Below, piece after piece: positions 22,631 to 29,790 of a stretch of 32,983 nt of DNA. A program made the translations under genes and the position numbers. The first letter of the stretch is position 1. Each line of letters starts with the position of its first letter. Below the pieces are notes generated by a model. The model was given only the letters and a program-made list of their open reading frames with translations, ran no database searches and had not been told where the DNA came from. Source of the DNA: Acidobacteriaceae bacterium (GTDB lineage Bacteria; Acidobacteriota; Terriglobia; Terriglobales; Acidobacteriaceae); contig JANYKL010000138.1 in assembly GCA_025361625.1 (NCBI GenBank), positions 1 through 32,983 of the forward strand. The letters run 5' to 3'.

Positions 22631-24838
22631 TTAGCGTCGAGGCGCGTCGGAAGGTAGAGCCTCCACAAATACCATCTCGGAGCTAAAAGGCTTCGGCAGT
22701 GACACGAGCACCCCGCCAGTTAACAGCTCATCCCCACGAAAAGTGCGGTCTTTGGATGAGCCATCATGGAAACGAATCTGGTAGGTGAGCGATGGGTCCA
22801 TCCCTCGAAGAATAAAACGATGACTGCTCTCCACCTTGGTTGAGCCTCGAAACGCCAACACCACTCCACGTCCCGTTCGGGGGTCGAAGTATTCGATGCC
22901 ATCCCACTGCTTTCCATCAGGACGTTCGGAGACGTGATATAAGTCCCCGGCGCGGATCAGCGGGCGCAATTGATCTTTATAGGTCTGAATTTCTCTTCGC
23001 GCGACGTCGTGCTGCTCTGAAGTCCAGGCGCTGGTATCGGTCATAACGCTGAACGAACCCATCATCCCGCTTCGAAGCATGTACCTGAAAACGTTAGCGT
23101 CGAGTGCCGAAGCCTCTGGCTCCCAGCGGCCAACGTAGGCCTCAAGCATGGCTGTCGGGAATAAAAAACTGGCATCGTAGAAGGCACGCCGATTTGACAG
23201 CGGATCGGTGGTGTCGGTAAGGGAAAAATAATCTCCATGAGCGGCGCTGCCAAAATCCACCATCCGTCCGCCGTCGTTGCGTACTTCAAGCAACAGCCCA
23301 GGATGCTTTTGCCGCATGTTCTTTTGAATATCGTAGTAGGCACGTGCCGCGTGATAACTGACGTCCGTTGCATTTTCGCTCTCAGAGAACAAAAATCCGG
23401 CATCGCGATAAGTTGTTTTTAGCAATGCATCAGGCGCGGCGTGAGGATGGTTTGTGCGGTCGCACCCCTTCGCGACCAGATAACCATCGTGCTCCAGCAT
23501 GTCAACCTTGTAGTCGCTGACGATCCGATCGGTTTCGCGCATGGCCCACGCCTTAGCAGGGGGATAGCCGATATCGATGGTCTGGCCTTTGAATTCGTCC
23601 GGCTTCCAATTTGCAGGTAAGTCAGTCGTCAACCAATCTTTGATCTTTGGATCGCGAACATTTAAGGAACCTGACGCCTTGCTAAGGGCGGCCTGGGCCC
23701 AGTCAACCCAAAGCCCAAACTTCAGTCCTTTCGCATGCGCGTAGTAGGCAACGGGAGCTAGTCCATGAGGAAACTTGATTGCATCAGGTTGCCAATCACC
23801 GACTGCCCTGGACCATCCGGCATCGAGATGAAACATTTCGAATCCGAGATTCGCAGCGTCTGTGATTGCCTGATTTGCAATCTCTTCGTTAAGGTTCACC
23901 CCGCCCCTTTTGTTAACCACAAGCGGATACTGCGAATTGTTCCAGGTTTTCTGATCGGTTAGGACGTCGCGAACCCAGCGCCGGATCACATTGGCAGTCG
24001 CGTCCGGGCCACCGTGCGTTGTCCCGACAAACACCCGTGGCGTCTCAAACACCTCACCGGGCTTGAGTTTCGTACGAAATTCTCCATCAAGCGGGTCGAG
24101 CCCGGCTTCGCTCTTCAACGAGTCTCCAGATCGAGAGAGAGTCAACTTAGTGCGACCGCTAAATTCGATACCTACATAAAATCCGGTTTGCATCCCCGTG
24201 GTATGTTCGACGAGCACGAAGGGGATGACCTCTCGCGCCGCTCCGTGAAGCGACTGCGCATAGCTGCTCGATTTCCCCTCCCATTTGTAATCGTCGAGCA
24301 CTTTTACTAGATGAGTTCCATCTTTCGTCGGACTGTCAGCGCCCTTCTCGATATAGAGGCTTTCTAATTTATTTAGCTCAGCCGTCCTCCAATCAAAGAC
24401 AAAACTTGCTTGCAGCGGTAAAACTATTTCACGAGATTCAAGATTTTCTATCCTGGTCACATGCTCGACGGGGCCATGCTCGGAACGAATTTCCCAATTC
24501 CACGTTAAACGCAAATGCGGAGACGCAGACTCATACACGTAGCTGACAACTTTCGCGTCGGCACGGCTCTCAGCGGCGTTGAATTTCCATTCGAGGGAGA
24601 CAGATTTGCCGCCGATCTCGGCGCTCGTAATCAACTCTTCTGTCGCTCGGTTGTCTATGTTCTCCACTCCGCTCGATAGGCTCGCCAGACGTGGCCCACG
24701 CGCTTCAGGAACGAGTTGAACGGTCGTGTCTGAAGTCTTTAATGTTGCACTCTGTAATCCTGCACTCTGCGCGGCGCCGAGCGCGGAAGCCGCAAACGAG
24801 AAAGACAGCAGAACCAATAACAGACGAAGTCGTTTCAT
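22631..24838 (-). CDS. secreted GH36-like alpha-galactosidase (clan GH-D)
   Basis: A 735-residue exported glycosidase. It has a signal peptide (MKRLRLLLVLLSFSFAASALG), an N-terminal beta-rich domain (about 25-290), a catalytic barrel (about 300-620) and a C-terminal beta domain. Barrel marks are FHLDAGW (Asp339), FGLWVDWA, DYKVDMLEHDG with the likely nucleophile Asp446, and NDGGRMVDFG with the likely acid/base Asp528. GH36 enzymes usually read C-x-S-G-G-G-R at the last motif; here it is V-R-N-D-G-G-R, so substrate preference may differ. ATG 24838 is chosen because it begins the signal peptide; the longer frame to 24937 covers the promoter leader. A promoter and LacI-type operator lie upstream, which suggests sugar induction. 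Confidence 0.9.
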   Translation of the reverse strand: MKRLRLLLVLLSFSFAASALGAAQSAGLQSATLKTSDTTVQLVPEARGPRLASLSSGVENIDNRATEELITSAEIGGKSVSLEWKFNAAESRADAKVVSYVYESASPHLRLTWNWEIRSEHGPVEHVTRIENLESREIVLPLQASFVFDWRTAELNKLESLYIEKGADSPTKDGTHLVKVLDDYKWEGKSSSYAQSLHGAAREVIPFVLVEHTTGMQTGFYVGIEFSGRTKLTLSRSGDSLKSEAGLDPLDGEFRTKLKPGEVFETPRVFVGTTHGGPDATANVIRRWVRDVLTDQKTWNNSQYPLVVNKRGGVNLNEEIANQAITDAANLGFEMFHLDAGWSRAVGDWQPDAIKFPHGLAPVAYYAHAKGLKFGLWVDWAQAALSKASGSLNVRDPKIKDWLTTDLPANWKPDEFKGQTIDIGYPPAKAWAMRETDRIVSDYKVDMLEHDGYLVAKGCDRTNHPHAAPDALLKTTYRDAGFLFSESENATDVSYHAARAYYDIQKNMRQKHPGLLLEVRNDGGRMVDFGSAAHGDYFSLTDTTDPLSNRRAFYDASFLFPTAMLEAYVGRWEPEASALDANVFRYMLRSGMMGSFSVMTDTSAWTSEQHDVARREIQTYKDQLRPLIRAGDLYHVSERPDGKQWDGIEYFDPRTGRGVVLAFRGSTKVESSHRFILRGMDPSLTYQIRFHDGSSKDRTFRGDELLTGGVLVSLPKPFSSEMVFVEALPSDAPRR

Positions 24839-24895
24839 AGTTTGGGTAAGGTTTGATCTGATTATTAAATACAGAGTTCGACTCAACGCTGGAGC

Positions 24896-24916
24896 GCAGA
24901 GATTTTGCCTCTCTGC
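24896..24916 (-). promoter_or_regulatory. hairpin at the 5' end of the alpha-galactosidase leader
   Basis: GCAGAGA and TCTCTGC form a perfect 7-bp stem around a 7-nt loop. It lies about where transcription from the predicted promoter would begin. No U-run follows in the direction of transcription, so it is a leader hairpin or operator, not a terminator. Confidence 0.4.
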
Positions 24917-24922
24917 ACGAAT

Positions 24923-24958
24923 GTTATCGCAATTCAAGAAATGTCTGTAAACGCTTTA
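24923..24958 (-). promoter_or_regulatory. predicted promoter and LacI-family-type operator of the alpha-galactosidase gene
   Basis: On the minus strand TTTACA (24951-24946) and GATAAC (24928-24923) are separated by exactly 17 bp, a good sigma-70 promoter. The -35 overlaps TAAAGCGTTTACA; on the plus strand its core AAACGCTT (24949-24956) matches the AAnCGnTT core of LacI-family operators. Binding there would block the -35. Confidence 0.5.
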
Positions 24959-25081
24959 TGAGACGCGAGCGGGGCGCTGTGTCGCGGCACTGCGGTGCCA
25001 AACTCAGCGAGGCTACGCGGCGGTAATCTCCGACGTCATCATGCTGTTCACACTCGGCCATACGCGCCAAGCGTTGTTGCG

Positions 25082-26860
25082 CTAGTGAACGGCGGTGCCA
25101 GAGCCCTCAGTCAACGTTACAAACTTGTCGACATCTGCGCCAGGAAACGTCTCGCTCTTGCCGTTTGGCCATCGAACTTCAATGCGCTCGACCCTTAAGC
25201 TGGAGCCGAGGCCGAAGTGCAGTCGCAGATCGTTGTTCGATATGTAGCTTGATCCGCTTCGTACTTCTTGTACGAATTTATGATCCGCGACCTGGACCGT
25301 GACCTTTGCTCCGATACCATCACGATTCGACTTTGTTCCGCGAGTGATAACTCCCAGCCAGTGATTCGCATTCGTCGATTGGTTCACCAAAAGCATGGGT
25401 TGGGCGCTCATGTTATTTATGACGGCAGACATGCGGCCATCATTCCAAAGATCGCCAATCGCCAATCCTCGACTGGACATCGGCTGCGTGCAGCCCGGGC
25501 CGCCCTGCTGACTGATGTCTTTGAACTTTCCGTTTCCTGCATTCCAGTAGAGAAGCCGTGACTGGCGGTACGTTGAGCCGAGGTGTGCGGTATCGACCTC
25601 AGGATAAACGTGGCCATTGACGGAAAAAATATCGAGCCTGCCGTCATTGTCGACATCCATAAACATCGTTCCCCAACCTAATTCGTGAGTATTGAGACCC
25701 AGGCCGGCCTCGAAAATAGTTGAGGCGAATGTTCCGTCTCCATTGTTGCGGTAGAGAGAGGATGAATCGTCCGAAAAATTGGTTTTAAAAATGTCCGGGC
25801 GTCCGTCGCCGTCGTAATCGCCGACCGTCGACCCCATGCCTGCCTGCTCGCGCCCGTCTTCGTTAAACGCCACACCAGCTTCTGCGGCGACGTCAACAAA
25901 GGTTCCGTTCTTAAGATTGTGGTAGAGAATGCTCGGCGTGCTGTCGCAGGCGACGTAAATATCCGGCCATCCGTCGTCGTCGTAATCAACGGTGGAGACA
26001 CTGAAGCAGTAATGACCCTCGGTTTTTTCTATACCACTTGCCTTGCTGACATTCTCAAACTTCCCGTTGCCGAGATTGTGGTAGAGAATGTTAGGGGAAG
26101 ATGCCAAGCCGCGTGGGCCGCACATCACCGGCGTTCCCTTCCATACGCAAATCTGCCCCTCTCCAGGATTCGGCGCTGTCTTCACGTTGAAATTCACGTA
26201 GTTCGCTACCATCAGATCGAGGTGGCCGTCTCGATCGTAGTCGACAAAGGCGCAACCCGTGCCCCAGGCAGAGCCGTCTCCAGCTACGCCTGCTGCCTCA
26301 CTCACGTCCTTAAATTTTCCTGAGCCTTGATTCTGGTAGAGATGGTTTTTGCCGTAGGCAGTGACGTACAAATCGTCCAAGCCATCGTTATCGTAGTCGC
26401 CGACGCAAACGCCTTGACCCCAACCCGTAAACTCCAAGCCGGAGCCGCGCGTGACATCGGTAAACGTTCCATCGTGATTATTGTGGAATAAATGGCTGGT
26501 AGGTTTGAGGCGTTGTTCGAGCTTGGCATCGAGAGTTGTGCCGTTTACCAGGAAAATGTCGGGCCAGCCATCATTATCGTAATCAAATATCGCGACTCCG
26601 CTGCCTGTCGTCTCAATAATGTATTTCTTGGTGTCAGTGCCGCCGTTGATGTTCTCCATTCGTAAGCCGGCTTGAGAAGCTACGTCGATAAACCATGCAG
26701 GGCCCGGAGGGATGGCGTTGGCTTGCGTTGGACGGTAAGGTGAAGTCGCAGGGGCAGCCTTTAGAGGTTTTGACATGTCGCCTTGCGCAGCCAGACTTGC
26801 GTATGGGGAAGGCATCCAGAGCAAGACCATCGCAAAAAAGACAAAGCATGGCCGACACAT
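25082..26860 (-). CDS. secreted CRTAC1/ASPIC-UnbV family protein with FG-GAP/VCBS-type repeats
   Basis: A 592-residue exported protein. After a signal peptide (FVFFAMVLLWMPSPYASLAAQ) it has several FG-GAP-like beta-propeller repeats, each with a calcium loop such as FDYDNDGWPDIF, GDYDNDGLDDLYV, DYDRDGHLDL, DYDGDGRPDI and DVDNDGRLDIF. These are followed by the ASPIC/UnbV C-terminal domain (GIGAKVTVQVADHKF, SNDLRLHFGLG, VEVRWPNG-like VEVRWPNGKSETF). Members are often found in Acidobacteria and Planctomycetes, with unknown ligands; related human CRTAC1 is an extracellular matrix protein. A calcium-dependent extracellular binding role is inferred. ATG 26860 is used; a palindrome and promoter-like elements lie just upstream. 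Confidence 0.92.
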   Translation of the reverse strand: MCRPCFVFFAMVLLWMPSPYASLAAQGDMSKPLKAAPATSPYRPTQANAIPPGPAWFIDVASQAGLRMENINGGTDTKKYIIETTGSGVAIFDYDNDGWPDIFLVNGTTLDAKLEQRLKPTSHLFHNNHDGTFTDVTRGSGLEFTGWGQGVCVGDYDNDGLDDLYVTAYGKNHLYQNQGSGKFKDVSEAAGVAGDGSAWGTGCAFVDYDRDGHLDLMVANYVNFNVKTAPNPGEGQICVWKGTPVMCGPRGLASSPNILYHNLGNGKFENVSKASGIEKTEGHYCFSVSTVDYDDDGWPDIYVACDSTPSILYHNLKNGTFVDVAAEAGVAFNEDGREQAGMGSTVGDYDGDGRPDIFKTNFSDDSSSLYRNNGDGTFASTIFEAGLGLNTHELGWGTMFMDVDNDGRLDIFSVNGHVYPEVDTAHLGSTYRQSRLLYWNAGNGKFKDISQQGGPGCTQPMSSRGLAIGDLWNDGRMSAVINNMSAQPMLLVNQSTNANHWLGVITRGTKSNRDGIGAKVTVQVADHKFVQEVRSGSSYISNNDLRLHFGLGSSLRVERIEVRWPNGKSETFPGADVDKFVTLTEGSGTAVH

Positions 26861-26866
26861 TTCCGA

Positions 26867-26897
26867 ATCGTAACACCCTCAAGCGACTTGAGTGCAA
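26867..26897 (-). promoter_or_regulatory. promoter-like elements with a palindrome before the CRTAC1-family gene
   Basis: Minus strand: TTGCAC (26897-26892) and TACGAT (26872-26867) with 19-bp spacing; the latter ends 6 nt before the ATG. Between and overlapping them is the palindrome CTCAAG-CGA-CTTGAG (26878-26892). Spacing is longer than ideal. Confidence 0.35.
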
Positions 26898-26905
26898 CAC
26901 GCGGG

Positions 26906-28675
26906 TTAGAATTTTATGTGCGGCATTTGCAGCACTTCGTCTTGATTGTGATTTTCACCCTTGATTCCCATTGCGTCGAGCTCTCTTGCGATCGGGCGCA
27001 CTTCATCTAAAATTCGCGCCAGGGTTTGGCCAACCGCTTCCTTGTCGCTGTTCTCTGCTCCATTTCGTTTTATCCACGATTGAATCAACGATTTCTCTCG
27101 CGGAAAGACGACGAGCTTCACCTCTTCGCCATCGGAAACATTGATAGCTTTTTTCGTTAGGCGCAACGCCGTGTCATAGCCTCCGAGTTCATCGACGAGA
27201 CCAAGATTCTTGGCGTCCTGGCCTGACCAAATCCGTCCTTTGGCAATCTCCAACACTTTTTCTTTAGGAAGCTTGCGGCCGTCGGCAACTTTGCTCGTGA
27301 AATCAACGTAGACCCGGTCGAGCCATGCCTCGAAACGCGCCAATTCCGCTGGCGTGTAATCCTGCGTGCCGGTAAACATGGTTGCATTCTCCCCTTGGTG
27401 GACTTCGTCCCACGAGAGACCGACTTTTTCCCACAAGCCGCTGGTAAGCATTTTTCCGCCTAGAACTCCGATCGAAGCCGTGATGGTGCCCGGCTCAGCG
27501 ACGATCTTGTCGGCGCCCATGGCCACAAAATATCCGCCTGAACCCGCAAGGTTGCCCATCGAAACAATCACCGGCTTGCCCGCTTGCCGCGCCCGAATCA
27601 CTTCGCGCCAGATCGTGTCGGAAGCGACATACGAGCCTCCCGGACTATCGATGCGAAATAGGATAGCCTTAACACTCTTGTCGTCAACTGCGGCCCGAAT
27701 CGCGCCCGCGACCGTATCAGAACCCATGTTCTGGCTTCCCTGCACGGGATCGAAGTCACTCTTGCCTCTCGTCACGCCGCCGACTCCAAATACCAGAGCG
27801 ACAGTCTTGCCGTTATCGTGCGGACGCCCGGCGCGCTCAAGATATTTGTCGAGATAGAGCAACTCTGACCCGCTGCCACCTTGATTTTTTACCAGGCCGT
27901 ACACTTCGTCGCGGTAAGCGACGCCGTCGACTAATTTCGCAGCAATCGCTTCTTTGCCCAGATAAGGGCCCGCGTCGACGATCGATTGAAACTTATCCGG
28001 CGGAATCTGACGGGCACCGCAGATTCCATCTTTCATTTGGTTGAACCAGGAAGTCATGATCGCGGTCATGGCCTCTTTGTGAGGCGCGGTGTACTTCGTT
28101 TCGGTGAGAGAGTTCAGAGCGTTCTTGTATTCGTAGCGATGGTCCCCGTGAAAAGTCATGCCAAGTTTGTCAAGTGTGCCCTTGACGAACGGCGTCTCCA
28201 TGATGATTCCGGTCAGGCCGACGTCGCCGGAAGGCTGCAGGTAGATGCGATCGAATGCTGTCGCCAGATAATAAGATCCGTTGCCGGGGCCAAATTCGCC
28301 GAAGGTTTCGGAGTAGGCGATGGCGAACTTCTTGTGCGATCTAAAGCGCCGGACGGCATCCCGAATTTCTTGCGTCTGCGCCATCCCCAGGGGAGCGGCA
28401 CCGATCTTAGCGACCAGGCCCACGACCCGATCGTCCATTCCGCCCCGATCGATGGCATCAATCACGTCGCGCAGCGTCTGCTTTTCGTTTGTCATCAACT
28501 TCGCAACCGGCGTGTCGGGGATATTTTCCAGAAGCGGCTGCTCAAAATTGGCTTCGAGGATCGTCTTCGAGGGAATGGTTCCTTTCGAGCCGACGAATAA
28601 CACTACGGAGACAACAATTCCGATGAGTAGCAATGCGCCTAAAATTGCGAGCAAACGAACGATGGATTTCAACAT
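26906..28675 (-). CDS. sppA: signal peptide peptidase SppA, 67K type
   Basis: Membrane-anchored serine protease that degrades cleaved signal peptides in the membrane. The 589-residue product has one N-terminal membrane helix (LLAILGALLLIGIVVSVVLFVG) and the two tandem ClpP-like domains of the E. coli-type long form. The catalytic pair is Lys184 in YEYKNALNS (N-terminal domain) and Ser379 in GNLAGSGGYF (C-terminal domain). Their spacing is close to the Lys209/Ser409 pair of E. coli. ATG 28675 is chosen over the upstream ATG 28717 because it has a strong AAAGGAG 5 nt before it. It stands divergently from the following lipoprotein gene and 45 bp before the CRTAC1-family gene on the same strand. 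Confidence 0.95.
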   Translation of the reverse strand: MLKSIVRLLAILGALLLIGIVVSVVLFVGSKGTIPSKTILEANFEQPLLENIPDTPVAKLMTNEKQTLRDVIDAIDRGGMDDRVVGLVAKIGAAPLGMAQTQEIRDAVRRFRSHKKFAIAYSETFGEFGPGNGSYYLATAFDRIYLQPSGDVGLTGIIMETPFVKGTLDKLGMTFHGDHRYEYKNALNSLTETKYTAPHKEAMTAIMTSWFNQMKDGICGARQIPPDKFQSIVDAGPYLGKEAIAAKLVDGVAYRDEVYGLVKNQGGSGSELLYLDKYLERAGRPHDNGKTVALVFGVGGVTRGKSDFDPVQGSQNMGSDTVAGAIRAAVDDKSVKAILFRIDSPGGSYVASDTIWREVIRARQAGKPVIVSMGNLAGSGGYFVAMGADKIVAEPGTITASIGVLGGKMLTSGLWEKVGLSWDEVHQGENATMFTGTQDYTPAELARFEAWLDRVYVDFTSKVADGRKLPKEKVLEIAKGRIWSGQDAKNLGLVDELGGYDTALRLTKKAINVSDGEEVKLVVFPREKSLIQSWIKRNGAENSDKEAVGQTLARILDEVRPIARELDAMGIKGENHNQDEVLQMPHIKF

Positions 28676-28810
28676 GGTTACTCCTTTAAGGGGAAACAGA
28701 AGTCTAAACAATGGCACGACAAGGCGCTATAGCGACTCTCGCTCGAACGATGAGCTAAATTGGCGAATTGTAAACAGATTGCAAACACTCGGCCTTGGCA
28801 CTTGGCGGCC

Positions 28811-28839
28811 TTGACATCTTTGTTTTGGCTATGTGGAAT
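28811..28839 (+). promoter_or_regulatory. predicted sigma-70 promoter of the amidotransferase-fold lipoprotein
   Basis: A perfect TTGACA (28811-28816), 17-bp spacer and TGGAAT (28834-28839, 4 of 6). Transcription would start near 28846, which argues that the gene starts at TTG 28864 or 28867, not at ATG 28831. Confidence 0.6.
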
Positions 28840-28863
28840 GGTAGTAGAGATTTGAAGGCGGTT

Positions 28864-29682
28864 TTGTTGCGCAATTATTACTATTTACGCCGTTTATCTG
28901 CCATTTATAGGTCGGTTTGTACCTTTCTTGCAGCGGCAATCCTGATAGGCTGCGGGTCGCATTCGAGTAGCCAGTTTGCGGCGGTGGGGCCGTCCGCACC
29001 ATTGTTACCAGCAATCGCCTCCTCCCAACCCGTTCTTCTTTTCGACGGGACAGGCACTTCCTCCGACGTCTCGGCGGTCAAAGACGTTCTCAGTAGCTTG
29101 AATATTGGTTACAACACGGCGGATTCCAGCCAAATCGAGGCGCTGAGCGAACAGCAACTCGCCGGCTACAAACTCGTCATCGTTCCGGGGGGAAACTCAA
29201 TCACCATCGGGCAGGGTGTTTCGGCCGCTGTCGCCTCGAACATTCGGGGTGCCGTTCAGCAATATGGCACTCACTATCTTGGAATTTGTGCAGGCGCTTT
29301 CTTTGGAGCCTATTCCGTTTATAACGGCGTCGATCTGACGGGGGGCGCGTCCTTCGACTTTTATGCCGACGAAAACAAAAACATTCACGTCGAGCCGGTA
29401 TTAATCACGTTTCCCAACAGTCCTCCACTTGATGTGTATTGGCAGGACGGTCCACAGCTTTCTGGGTGGGGCTCGGTGGTGGCGAAATTTCCTGATGGCA
29501 CTCCCGCCGTTGTGGAAGGCCAATCAGGAAAAGGCTTCGTCGTATTCACGGGAGTCCATGCGGAAGCTCCCGCAGCGTGGCGCGGCTCTCTGCCTTTTAC
29601 AAGCTCTCTATCAGCGGATTTGGCCTACGCAAGGACAATCGTTTCGGCGGCGCTAAGCGGAACTCTGCTGCCACATTTTTAG
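28864..29682 (+). CDS. exported amidotransferase-fold (BPL_N-like) lipoprotein
   Basis: A protein of about 272 residues. It starts with a lipoprotein signal (LRRLSAIYRSVCTFLAAAILIGC, lipobox LIGC) and continues with a class I glutamine-amidotransferase-like fold of the type seen at the N-terminus of biotin-protein-ligase-like proteins (BPL_N). The order is VLLFDGTGTSSDVSAVKDVL, a strand YKLVIVPGGNS, the nucleophile elbow GICAGAFFGA (Cys142), and late in the protein TGVHAEAP with His232 and Glu234. A complete Cys-His-Glu triad is therefore present. TTG 28864 (or 28867) follows AAGG at good spacing; ATG 28831 lies inside the predicted promoter. The role in the envelope is unknown. Confidence 0.82.
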   Translation: MLRNYYYLRRLSAIYRSVCTFLAAAILIGCGSHSSSQFAAVGPSAPLLPAIASSQPVLLFDGTGTSSDVSAVKDVLSSLNIGYNTADSSQIEALSEQQLAGYKLVIVPGGNSITIGQGVSAAVASNIRGAVQQYGTHYLGICAGAFFGAYSVYNGVDLTGGASFDFYADENKNIHVEPVLITFPNSPPLDVYWQDGPQLSGWGSVVAKFPDGTPAVVEGQSGKGFVVFTGVHAEAPAAWRGSLPFTSSLSADLAYARTIVSAALSGTLLPHF

Positions 29683-29774
29683 TCTGCTGTAGTCCTAAGT
29701 TTTCTTTGGACTCAGGTCTTCGAGGGACGGCTGTATCGTTGGCGGAGTCGTCCGCTCTCTCAGGTTGGCAAACG

Positions 29775-29790
29775 TGTAAGCGCACTTACA
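29775..29790. promoter_or_regulatory. 16-bp inverted repeat at the ilvD 3' end
   Basis: TGTAAG-CGCA-CTTACA, overlapping the ilvD stop codon. No U-tract follows in either direction, so it is not a clear terminator. It lies between the converging lipoprotein and ilvD genes. Confidence 0.35.

Noticed and set aside
24839-24937. Longer start of the alpha-galactosidase
   Set aside because: It would extend over the leader hairpin and up to the predicted promoter; the signal peptide starts at ATG 24838.
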